Source: Thalassobacterium sedimentorum | Lineage (GTDB): Bacteria > Verrucomicrobiota > Verrucomicrobiia > Opitutales > Coraliomargaritaceae | NCBI RefSeq assembly: GCF_031127905.1 | Contig: NZ_JARXIC010000027.1 | Location: 1-57,764, forward strand | DNA length: 57,764 nucleotides | Reading direction: 5' to 3' | Shown here: one piece after another, positions 43,355-50,908 of the stretch | Numbering within the stretch: position 1 is the stretch's first letter | Layout: each line of letters opens with the position of its first letter | Made by a program: the position numbers and the translations under genes | Notes under the pieces: generated by a model | The model's input: the letters and a program-made list of their open reading frames with translations, nothing else | Database searches by the model: none | Told to the model about the DNA's origin: nothing

Positions 43355-44350
43355 ATGAAAGAGACTCACACTACCGTTGAAGCACAACTACGCACGCGCT
43401 GCCAAACTGCCCCCATCAGTTATCGCGACTTTATAGAGATCGCACTCTATAGTACGCACGGTGGCTACTACCAACAGGCGAAAGAACGGGTCGGTCGCAG
43501 TGCCAAGCGTGACTTTTACACCGCGGAAAGCCTGGGGCGCGTGTTCGCCACACTGGTCACCACAGCGGCAGCCGACCTGCTGTCGCCCCAGCAGGCCGCA
43601 GCAACCAACTTCGTCGAAATTGCAGCGGAACCAGGCACCTCACTTCTCAGCCATCTAGAAAATCACCCCTTTGCCACAGAACAAGTCATCCGCCAAGGCG
43701 AAGCAATTCAGCCCAGCGGCCAGGTCGTCATTTTTGCCAACGAATGGCTCGACGCGCTCCCCTTCCACCGCCTCATCTTCCGCGATGGCAGCTGGCGCGA
43801 ACGTGGAGTCGGGCTCAACTGCGACGGCCAATTAGTCGAAGTTTTACTCGATCAATGGACGCCAGCCGTGGCAGCAGTGGCCGAGTCCCTTCCCGCCCAG
43901 ATTGAAGATGGCTACGAACTCGACTTGCCACTGGATGCGGAGGCCGCACTCGCCGAGCTACTGGCCCAAGACTGGCAGGGGCTATTGCTTTTATTCGACT
44001 ACGGACGCACCTGGACCTCACTGCTCCAGGACCACCCTTCCGGGACGGCACGCACCTATCGACAGCACAGCCAAGGCAACAATCTACTCGAAGCGCCGGG
44101 CCACTGCGATATCACCTGCGACATAAATTGGACCCCACTACAGGCACAAATGCAGTCCGCAGGGCTACAATCCGTGGTGCTGGAAAGTCAAGAATCCTTC
44201 CTGGTCAAGCGAGCCCAAAGAGCCGCCGAGAGCATCGTCTCAAACAGTGCCGGGCACTTCAGTCACGACCGCCAAACCTTAATGGAATTGATTCACCCCG
44301 CCAACATGGGACAGCGCTTCCAGGTATTATGGGGGCTGAGAAGGAATTGA
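43355..44350 (+). CDS. MidA/NDUFAF7-like methyltransferase family protein
   Basis: The 331-residue protein has family landmarks: ISYRDFIEIALYSTHGGYYQ at the N-terminus, KRDFYTAESLGRVFATLV, VIFANEWLDALPFHRLIFRD, LLFDYGRTWTSLL and GHCDITCDINWTPLQAQMQS. These match COG1565. The SAM-binding motif I, normally VELGPGxG, reads FVEIAAEPGTSLL, so the glycine loop is altered and activity is uncertain. Mitochondrial members methylate an Arg of complex I; the bacterial substrate is unknown. It is the only plus-strand gene between tsaD and rpmB. Confidence 0.75.
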   Translation: MKETHTTVEAQLRTRCQTAPISYRDFIEIALYSTHGGYYQQAKERVGRSAKRDFYTAESLGRVFATLVTTAAADLLSPQQAAATNFVEIAAEPGTSLLSHLENHPFATEQVIRQGEAIQPSGQVVIFANEWLDALPFHRLIFRDGSWRERGVGLNCDGQLVEVLLDQWTPAVAAVAESLPAQIEDGYELDLPLDAEAALAELLAQDWQGLLLLFDYGRTWTSLLQDHPSGTARTYRQHSQGNNLLEAPGHCDITCDINWTPLQAQMQSAGLQSVVLESQESFLVKRAQRAAESIVSNSAGHFSHDRQTLMELIHPANMGQRFQVLWGLRRN

Positions 44351-44450
44351 GTCCTAAAATCCACTCTCAAAAATTTCTCGAAAAAACACTTGCTAGCTTG
44401 CCAATCCCCCCTACCTTCCAGCCTTTCAATTTTTCAACGAAGGAACTCTC

Positions 44451-44681
44451 ATGTCACGTATTTGCGCAATCACAGGAAAACGCCCCGTAAAAGGAGGCCG
44501 TATCATCCGTAAAGGTCTCACCAAGAAAAGCGGTGGTATCGGTACATCGCTCGTCAAGAACACACGTCGGAAATTCCGTCCAAATGTTCAGCGCATTCGC
44601 GTCAAATTGCCTAGCGGCGAAGTGAAGCGCATGTGGGTCTCCGTCAAGGCGATCAAGGCAGGCTTGGTAACCAAGGCCTAA
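44451..44681 (+). CDS. rpmB: 50S ribosomal protein L28
   Basis: The 76-residue basic protein begins MSRICAITGKRPVKGGRIIR and contains KNTRRKFRPNVQRIRV and SVKAIKAGLV, matching L28 over its whole length. It retains Cys5 but not the full four-Cys zinc ribbon of C+ forms. AAGGA lies 7 bases upstream of the ATG. An intrinsic terminator follows at 44724-44750, so it is probably a single-gene unit with a promoter in the 100 bp after the MidA-like gene. Confidence 0.96.
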   Translation: MSRICAITGKRPVKGGRIIRKGLTKKSGGIGTSLVKNTRRKFRPNVQRIRVKLPSGEVKRMWVSVKAIKAGLVTKA

Positions 44682-44723
44682 AGCCTTCGCAATCAGCTAT
44701 AAACTTTCTATAACAAACTTTTT

Positions 44724-44750
44724 AAAGCCCCGGTTCGCCGGGGCTTTTTT
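44724..44750 (+). terminator. Rho-independent terminator after rpmB
   Basis: AAAGCCCCGG (44724-44733) and CCGGGGCTTT (44738-44747) form a perfect 10-bp stem with a TTCG tetraloop, followed by more T residues (seven in a row from the stem onward). It starts 42 bp after the rpmB stop. A-runs on the left could allow weaker function in the other direction. Confidence 0.93.
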
Positions 44751-44834
44751 TGGTTCATCCTCAATTGGCAAAACACGCAATTCCGCAGAATGATTGGGGA
44801 GCAGAATGATTACTGACTCTCACGCATTTTTTTA

Positions 44835-44980
44835 GAGATAGATTCTCTGAACCGGGGCGATGCCGATCGTCCCCGAAACTTAGTTTCGAGGCTACGCAAA
44901 GGCCAAGCTTATAGATCATATATTCTTAGAAGTGGTATTAGTAGTATTCAACATTGAACGTTCCCTACATTTAATTTGAG
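44835..44980 (+). repeat. Composite palindromic repeat, copy B
   Basis: It contains a decayed first hairpin ending GAACCGGGGCGATG, an intact second hairpin CCCCGAAAC-tta-GTTTCGAGG, and GCTACGCAAAGGCCAAGCTT. The ATATTCTTAGAAGTGGTA stretch shared with copy A follows, and then a CAACATTG..CGTTCCCT tail shared with copy C. The orientation is that of copy A. Only one first-hairpin unit is present, against four in copy A. Confidence 0.85.
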
Positions 44981-45012
44981 ACTTCGGACGCGACGCAGTG
45001 ATATATTTAGCT

Positions 45013-48000
45013 TTAAAATGATACAACAGGCGCTAACACCACGCGAAATCCCAGCGCATTACTTGTCACATTCGGACTCACTTCGTCGCGGACCGACGAC
45101 CGTACGCGCGCAGCTGAATCCTCCCAACCGCCACCACGAACGGTAATGCGCTTGCCCTCTCGACGAGGCTCGGGATTCACCAGCGAATCACCATCCAGAC
45201 GCCCATTGTAACGGTCCAGCGTCCACTCTCGAACATTGCCATGTACATCATAAAGGCCGAAAGCATTAGCTTGGTAGCGCCCCACAGTGGATGTGCCATA
45301 TCCGGTAGGAGCACGTAGCCCATCTTGACGATCACGTGGATAGACGCCTCGAAAATGCCCCAGCGATGCATCCGCCTCATCGCCAAAACTAAATGGTGTG
45401 ATGCTCCCTGCCCGAGCGGCATACTCCCATTCCGCTTCACTGGGCAACCGATACACATAGCCCTCCGGCAAGCGCCCGGCATCGCGCTCAAAATCTGTGA
45501 GTAAATCACAAAAATCCCGCGCCTCCTGCCAAGACACGTTTTCCACAGGGCGACTCCCGCCGAGGAATTTCGACGGATTGCGCCCCATGATCTCTGCAAA
45601 CTGCGCCTGTGTCACTTCATAGACACCCGCCCAGTAACCTTCGGTAAATCGGACAGGGGTTTGTGGGCCTTCGTTGGGTAAACGCGCATGCTCAAATAGC
45701 GGGCTCCCCATCTGAAATTGCCCCGCGGGCACCCAAGCAAATGAAATACCCAAATAGGGGACCGTCCAGCTGTGCTCGGGCGTCGGACCAGGAATCGGCA
45801 TCGGTTCAACAGCCCAGACCAAACTTTCATTGGGCCCCAAGTCAAAGACCCGCAGCATGGTCAGGTAATTCCGAATTCGTAACTCAAACTCCACTTCCTG
45901 GTTGGCCGGAATCTGAATTCCACCAGCGATCAGCGGCACTACATTACCATCGATGCGCACCTCTGCTTCCAGTTGCCCAGGAATATCTAATGCCACCCGC
46001 GCGGGCCGGGGATGCATGATCACCTCTACCTGAGAACTGCCGCGATCTTCAATACCCACGGTATACTCTTGCGAAATGTAGAGCGGATGCTGCAATTGAA
46101 CCCGTCGCTCACCGGCGGGCACCGACTCCAGCGCAGGATCACCCCAGGCATAGCTGCGCTCATCGACCAAGACCTCCAAATCAGCATACAAGTCAGACAG
46201 CGGCGGTGCCCCCGCACCAACAAGCTGGACCGAAACGTGAAGCGCTCCCGACAAGGGGACCAATTTCCCCAGATCAAGTCGTAGCTCGGCACCGGGCTTC
46301 ACCTCGATCCGACGTCCCAACGGACGGTAGCCAGCCAATCGAGCCACCACTAGATATTGATCACCTGGAATCACGTCTCTTAGCGACAGGGGTGTTTGGC
46401 CCAGCTCAATATCGTTGATCGTAATCGTGGCTCCTGCGGGCTCAGTCTCAACCAGCACTGTGCCCGGCAAGGGGATCAGCGGGGCATCAATCTCCGAAAC
46501 GGTACCAAACTCGATCGACTGATTCTCCAAAACCTTCCGCTGGTAGCCCGGTTTCTCCACCAGCACCTGATACGTGCCGGCAAAAATACCCTTATTGAGT
46601 GAAAAGGTACCACTCTCATTGGCGATTCCTAACTCAACCTGCATATCCCGCTCGTCCACAACTGAGATCGATGCGCCGGGCTCGGTGTGAATCGCAATAT
46701 CAGTCCACGCAGGCTTGAGCTCGATTTCAAGCTGCTGTGCCGGCCCATCGCCTTTGGCAATGCGAACCCGCACAATTTCATCAACATGATGCGGTGCCGA
46801 AACACGTAACTTATAATCACCGGGCTGCACCTTCAGATTCACCGCCCCCTGTGTGATCACAAATCGTTGAGAATAGCCAATCAACTCGACTTTCGCAACG
46901 GACGGCTGCACTTGCAGCTCCAAATCGACACGATCGCCTGCAGCTGCCAATTGCGCCACTTCACGATGATAATCAATCTCTCCGGTATAGCTTACGCTTA
47001 AGAATGAGGCACAGATCGCCGTCATGGTCACACCGACCAAACCGATAAGAAACAGCCGGTAAATGCGTGTCGCCATCTCACCACGCTCAACTATTTTTCG
47101 AGGCACCGGGATACGGTCAATTTGACGCTGAATAAAGCCCCCACCCTCCGACTGTGGCTCATCATCAGTCCCCTTCAGTCCTAATAAAGCGACCTTACAG
47201 GATTGATAGCGCTGATTTTGATTACGCTCAAAGCACTTCTCAAAGAACTCATTCCAGTTGGGCGAAATATCATCAACTATCTTAGTGGGTGGTTCGTACT
47301 TCGCCATCTGAGGTTTACGGCCCGTCAAAAGCCAATACCCAATATAGCCCACAGCATAGACATCGACACGCGCATCTTCCGAAACTCCCGAACGATACTC
47401 TGGACTCATGACATCGAAGGAGTTTAAGCGACCAAGTGTTTTACTGGATACCAAGGGCGACACCGATGCAGACACAATCGATTCAAACAGCTCCACCCCG
47501 AGCGCCTCTTTGACCCCCAGCCCTAAAAACCGCACACTGCCATCTTCCTGAATATAAATTAAATCAGAATCCAGATCGCGGTGATCCACTCCCTGAGAGT
47601 GTGCATAGCCCAAGGCTCCAAGCATTTGAGCGATGATCCGAATCACGGCCTTCGCTCCGATGCCTTGGCGCCCCGGCGTTCCATTCGCCTCAAAATATTG
47701 ACTCAGCGTCTGCCCCTGCACCGGATCTAAAAAAACACAGTAACGGTCATCGATCTTAGTACAATCCCGCACCTTGGGGATCACCTCATGATCAAAGGTC
47801 GCGATCCGCTGCTGCAAGACCTCTAAGCGCTTGAAAAATTTCTCATTCCCTTCGGTGCGATGATGAAAAATACCGACCGTCACATCGTGCAGATCACGAA
47901 TATGCTGCATGTGATAGTAATGCGCCAATAAGCCGGCACACATACATTTCACCACACGATAATTCCCGAAACTTTCTCCCGTCTTCAGTACGCGATTTCT

Positions 48001-48060
48001 TAACTGCTCACGTTTCTGAGCAGCAATAACACTTTCCGGTGGGGTCTCTTCGTGCGCCAT
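45013..48060 (-). CDS. Membrane pseudokinase with PEGA repeats and cysteine-less FGE/SUMF1-like domain
   Basis: From ATG 48060 the protein has 1015 residues. Residues about 28-300 are a Ser/Thr-kinase-like domain that keeps H160-R161-D162 but has Gly63 for the beta-3 lysine, Leu167 for the catalytic-loop Asn and GLG (180-182) for DFG, so catalysis is unlikely. One membrane helix lies near residue 340 (YRLFLIGLVGVTMTAICASF). PEGA-type beta domains follow (TVLVETEPAGATITINDIEL). The C-terminal 260 residues are FGE-like (FAWVPAGQFQMGSPLF, YRLPSEAEWEYAARAG, VHGNVREWTLDRYNGR, VRGGGWEDSAARVRSSV) without the paired cysteines of active formylglycine-generating enzyme. It lies 12 bp after coaC. It may sense or scaffold at the envelope. 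Confidence 0.85.
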   Translation of the reverse strand: MAHEETPPESVIAAQKREQLRNRVLKTGESFGNYRVVKCMCAGLLAHYYHMQHIRDLHDVTVGIFHHRTEGNEKFFKRLEVLQQRIATFDHEVIPKVRDCTKIDDRYCVFLDPVQGQTLSQYFEANGTPGRQGIGAKAVIRIIAQMLGALGYAHSQGVDHRDLDSDLIYIQEDGSVRFLGLGVKEALGVELFESIVSASVSPLVSSKTLGRLNSFDVMSPEYRSGVSEDARVDVYAVGYIGYWLLTGRKPQMAKYEPPTKIVDDISPNWNEFFEKCFERNQNQRYQSCKVALLGLKGTDDEPQSEGGGFIQRQIDRIPVPRKIVERGEMATRIYRLFLIGLVGVTMTAICASFLSVSYTGEIDYHREVAQLAAAGDRVDLELQVQPSVAKVELIGYSQRFVITQGAVNLKVQPGDYKLRVSAPHHVDEIVRVRIAKGDGPAQQLEIELKPAWTDIAIHTEPGASISVVDERDMQVELGIANESGTFSLNKGIFAGTYQVLVEKPGYQRKVLENQSIEFGTVSEIDAPLIPLPGTVLVETEPAGATITINDIELGQTPLSLRDVIPGDQYLVVARLAGYRPLGRRIEVKPGAELRLDLGKLVPLSGALHVSVQLVGAGAPPLSDLYADLEVLVDERSYAWGDPALESVPAGERRVQLQHPLYISQEYTVGIEDRGSSQVEVIMHPRPARVALDIPGQLEAEVRIDGNVVPLIAGGIQIPANQEVEFELRIRNYLTMLRVFDLGPNESLVWAVEPMPIPGPTPEHSWTVPYLGISFAWVPAGQFQMGSPLFEHARLPNEGPQTPVRFTEGYWAGVYEVTQAQFAEIMGRNPSKFLGGSRPVENVSWQEARDFCDLLTDFERDAGRLPEGYVYRLPSEAEWEYAARAGSITPFSFGDEADASLGHFRGVYPRDRQDGLRAPTGYGTSTVGRYQANAFGLYDVHGNVREWTLDRYNGRLDGDSLVNPEPRREGKRITVRGGGWEDSAARVRSSVRDEVSPNVTSNALGFRVVLAPVVSF

Positions 48061-48072
48061 CTGGTAGAACAA

Positions 48073-48630
48073 CTAGCCCTGCTGAAAGAAGCTGGTAACA
48101 GATCTAATAATCACTTCAACAGATGCAAGCTTGCCCTGCCCCTCATAGCCACAGGCCAACATTCCGCTTTGAGGCTCGATAAAGTGACAGCCACGTTCAC
48201 GCAGGGTATTGATATTGGCCTGGGTCGCCGGATGCGCCAACATTTTACCATTCATCGCAGGCGCGATCATCAGAGGCGCTGGTGTGGCGAGGTGTATCGA
48301 AGTCAACAAATCAGGCGCCAACCCCTGGGCAAACTGCGCAATACAATGGGCAGTGGCCGGGGCGACCAATAATAAATCAGCTCGATCCGCCAGCTCAATA
48401 TGCCCGGGCTGCCAGCCAGCTCCTTCGTCCCATAGATCCACCGCAACTGGATTACGGGAGAGGGTTTGCAATGTCATCGGCTGAATAAAATTGCACGCGC
48501 CCGCCGTCATGATCGGAAATACGTCCGCGCCTGCCTCAGTGAGGCGACTGGTGATATCTGCAGCTTTAAATGCTGCGATCGAACCAGTAATCCCAAGGAG
48601 AATGGTACGGCCTTTTAGATTGGTAGTCAT
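48073..48630 (-). CDS. coaC: Phosphopantothenoylcysteine decarboxylase (CoaC), stand-alone
   Basis: From ATG 48630 (185 residues) the flavoprotein has ILLGITGSIAAFKAADITSR, the active-site His77 in GWQPGHIELADRADL, LVAPATAHCIAQFAQGLAPD, the PAMN motif in APAMNGKMLAHP (Asn127) and SGMLACGYEGQGKL with Cys160. These are the catalytic set of CoaC. In most bacteria it is fused to CoaB; here the frame ends after the CoaC domain, and the next gene is the pseudokinase, so CoaB must be encoded elsewhere. It decarboxylates 4'-phospho-N-pantothenoylcysteine in CoA synthesis. UbiX-type flavoproteins are related but lack this LACG segment. Confidence 0.88.
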   Translation of the reverse strand: MTTNLKGRTILLGITGSIAAFKAADITSRLTEAGADVFPIMTAGACNFIQPMTLQTLSRNPVAVDLWDEGAGWQPGHIELADRADLLLVAPATAHCIAQFAQGLAPDLLTSIHLATPAPLMIAPAMNGKMLAHPATQANINTLRERGCHFIEPQSGMLACGYEGQGKLASVEVIIRSVTSFFQQG

Positions 48631-48763
48631 GTCTGTCACTAGGGCTAAAATGAAAGCGAAAGCCAAGATAAACAAGACTCAAGGCAACTACATTAACCGC
48701 AAATTAGCACATGCACCCACATACAAGCGCCAAACAAGCGCCAAACTCCAGACTTCAAGCATA

Positions 48764-49879
48764 CTAAAGCACTACAGCAGCCCCCACCCGATCAGGATGA
48801 AGCGACGAGTTGCGAGGAATCAAACGCCCCTTAAGAGTGATCCGATGTGCAGGCCGGTCGGGGTGCTGGATGCGCGTAATCATGGTGTTCACCGCCACTT
48901 TCCCGATATCGCCGCAGGGCTGCTGATAACTGGTCAGCGGCACCGTTAAGAGTGAGGCGTATTTCACATCGTCAAAACCACATACCTGCATCTGACTGGG
49001 AATGCGAATGCCATGGTCCACCAATACCCGCAGCAGACGCGCCGCCGTGGCATCGTTCGCACAAACAACTCCATCCACATCTCCCTGCTGCAAGGCGTCC
49101 ACCGTCTCCTTCGGGTCTGCGGCATCAAAGCTGACATTCACCAAATCCCGTGCGCGAAAACCATTTTGTATCAAGGCTTCCCGTACACCAATCTGCCGTA
49201 ACTGCACAGTCATGGCAGGATTGGCCTCTGAAACAAATCCGATGCGACGACAGCCGTTGCCAATCAAATGCCCCGCAACCATAAATCCCGCCTCAATGTT
49301 ATCAATCCCAACCAGATCATAAGGAGTCTGCCGTGGCCATGGATATACATCGCGATCCAATAAAACCACTGATATTCCCGCCCGCCCCAGACGATCGATA
49401 ATCCGCAAATTAAAATCTTCGTGATTCTGAATATACTCAACCGGCGTAAAAAAGACGCCGTCGACTTTCATACTGATGAACTGATTCATCAAAGATTCAG
49501 CCATTTTTTGAAAATCCACAGCCCGCCCCAATTCAGGCGGACGCACGATGTGCATTCCAGACTCATGTGCACACTCTGTAATACTTGAACAAATAGGTTC
49601 AAAAATCTCGGTTTGCGTCAACTGCGGTATCAACAGCCCGACCTTTAAAGCCGAAATCTGCGGGGGCAAGACCTGAGTCCCAAAACCGGCCTTGCGATGC
49701 ACAATCTTCTCGTTGCTCAATAAGTTCAAGGCCTTCGCAATCGTCGGTCGGGACGTCTTGTACACGGCACAAAGCTCAGCCTCCGCCGGCAATAACTCCC
49801 CAACCTGATACGTCTGATTCCTAATCTGATACTTAATCGCATCATACACTTGTAAATACTTTGGCTTGGAAACATTCAT
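48764..49879 (-). CDS. GntR-type winged-helix regulator with LacI-like sensor (mannitol locus)
   Basis: From ATG 49879 (371 residues) the first 70 residues are a GntR winged helix (LQVYDAIKYQIRNQTYQVGE, LLPAEAELCAVYKTSRPTIA, LLSNEKIVHRKAGFGTQVL). A LacI/RbsB-like effector domain follows (LKVGLLIPQLTQTEIFEPIC, GVVCANDATAARLLRVLVDH, MQVCGFDDVKYASLLTVPLT). It is divergent from the kinase-permease-dehydrogenase operon and probably controls it and itself in response to mannitol, fructose or a phosphate of it. Phased AATGTAAT repeats lie just upstream of the start. Confidence 0.88.
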   Translation of the reverse strand: MNVSKPKYLQVYDAIKYQIRNQTYQVGELLPAEAELCAVYKTSRPTIAKALNLLSNEKIVHRKAGFGTQVLPPQISALKVGLLIPQLTQTEIFEPICSSITECAHESGMHIVRPPELGRAVDFQKMAESLMNQFISMKVDGVFFTPVEYIQNHEDFNLRIIDRLGRAGISVVLLDRDVYPWPRQTPYDLVGIDNIEAGFMVAGHLIGNGCRRIGFVSEANPAMTVQLRQIGVREALIQNGFRARDLVNVSFDAADPKETVDALQQGDVDGVVCANDATAARLLRVLVDHGIRIPSQMQVCGFDDVKYASLLTVPLTSYQQPCGDIGKVAVNTMITRIQHPDRPAHRITLKGRLIPRNSSLHPDRVGAAVVL

Positions 49880-49884
49880 AATAA

Positions 49885-49941
49885 AAATGTAATTAAAATG
49901 TAATAACAAATAGCGTCAAATGTAATTTACTTTATTTACAA
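49885..49941. promoter_or_regulatory. Candidate operator: helically phased AATGTAAT repeats and a TGTAA-TTACA palindrome
   Basis: AATGTAAT occurs at 49886-49893, 49897-49904 and 49919-49926, i.e. spaced 11 and 22 bp on the same face of the helix. The last overlaps TGTAA (49921-49925), which is mirrored by TTACA (49936-49940). The cluster lies in the 135-bp divergent intergenic region, starting 7 bp upstream of the regulator ATG, where a GntR-type repressor would be expected to bind. Binding is inferred from position and symmetry only. Confidence 0.5.
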
Positions 49942-50014
49942 CAACAAGCAATCCAACAGGCTAGTCATCTACGCGGTGCTGCCACCGCATCGTCTCACCT
50001 CAAAAATTTCCCCT

Positions 50015-50902
50015 ATGAATAAAAAATTTATCGTCGCTGGCATCGGAGAGTTACTCTGGGATGTGTTCCCCCATCGGGCTCGTATTGGCGGAGCTCCGGC
50101 AAACTTCGCATGGCACTGCGGTCAGATCGGCGCACAAGCCTATCCAATCAGCTGTATCGGCCACGATGCAATGGGCCAGCGCATGCGCACAGAACTCGCC
50201 CAGAGTGGCGTGGCCACAGACTACCTCATCACCAATGAAAAATATCCGACCGGACAGGCAAAAGTAACCTTCGACACCGAAGGCAAACCCAACTATGAAA
50301 TAGTAATGGATGCCGCATGGGACCACTTAACACTGACCGCCGAGCTCAAACAGCTGGCGCAAAATTTGGATGCTGTAAGCTTTGGCTCTTTAGCGCAACG
50401 CTCCACCGCCAGCCGTGAAACCATTCAAGCCTTTATTGAGGGAATGCCTGAGCAATCACTCAAAATCTTCGACGTCAACCTACGTCAATCCTTTCACTCC
50501 AAGCAGCTCATCGAACGCTCACTGCAGATAGCCAACATCCTGAAGTTAAGCGACGAGGAGCTCGACATATTGGCTGGCTATTTTAATTTAAACGGCCCTG
50601 AGATCGAACAACTCCAACAATTACAAGCACGTTTTGACTTGCGCCTATTGGTTTACACCCGCGGCTCCAAGGGCAGTCAACTGCTCACAGCCGAAACGAT
50701 GCATGAAACCCCATGCCACCCGGTCGACATGATCGATTCTGTGGGCGCAGGTGACTCATTTACGGCCGCCATCTGCATGGGTCTACTACATCAATGGCCA
50801 TTAAATCGCATCAATATTTTTGCAAATCAAGTCGCCTCCTTCGTCTGCTCTCAAACTGGCGCAACCCCCATACTTCCCCAACAATTCACCCTAAGTAAAT
50901 AA
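50015..50902 (+). CDS. PfkB-family carbohydrate kinase, probable fructokinase
   Basis: From ATG 50015 (295 residues) the protein has IVAGIGELLWDVFPHRARIG, GGAPANFAWHCGQIGAQAYP, LRLLVYTRGSKGSQLLTAET and MIDSVGAGDSFTAAICMGLL, where GAGD forms the anion hole and the Asp is the catalytic base. The N-terminal GE.LWD..P..GGAP.N pattern is typical of fructokinases. Next to a mannitol dehydrogenase gene it would phosphorylate the fructose produced. It is followed by the permease gene after 6 bp. Earlier in-frame starts from 49976 lie in the probable promoter region. Confidence 0.88.
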   Translation: MNKKFIVAGIGELLWDVFPHRARIGGAPANFAWHCGQIGAQAYPISCIGHDAMGQRMRTELAQSGVATDYLITNEKYPTGQAKVTFDTEGKPNYEIVMDAAWDHLTLTAELKQLAQNLDAVSFGSLAQRSTASRETIQAFIEGMPEQSLKIFDVNLRQSFHSKQLIERSLQIANILKLSDEELDILAGYFNLNGPEIEQLQQLQARFDLRLLVYTRGSKGSQLLTAETMHETPCHPVDMIDSVGAGDSFTAAICMGLLHQWPLNRINIFANQVASFVCSQTGATPILPQQFTLSK

Positions 50903-50908
50903 GCCCCA

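Larger units (their letters stand above)
44682..45012. other. Gene-free interval with terminator, GCAGAATGAT element and repeat copy B
   Basis: This 331-bp interval between convergent genes holds the rpmB terminator, then a doubled GCAGAATGAT element (GCAGAATGATTGGGGAGCAG followed by AATGATTACTGACTC, about 44780-44820), then copy B of the palindromic repeat. No gene is seen. Confidence 0.7.

Noticed and set aside
45013-45850. Active formylglycine-generating enzyme that would mature the local sulfatase
   Set aside because: The domain has the FGE-sulfatase fold motifs but no cysteines in the catalytic region (RGGGWEDSAARVRSSV).
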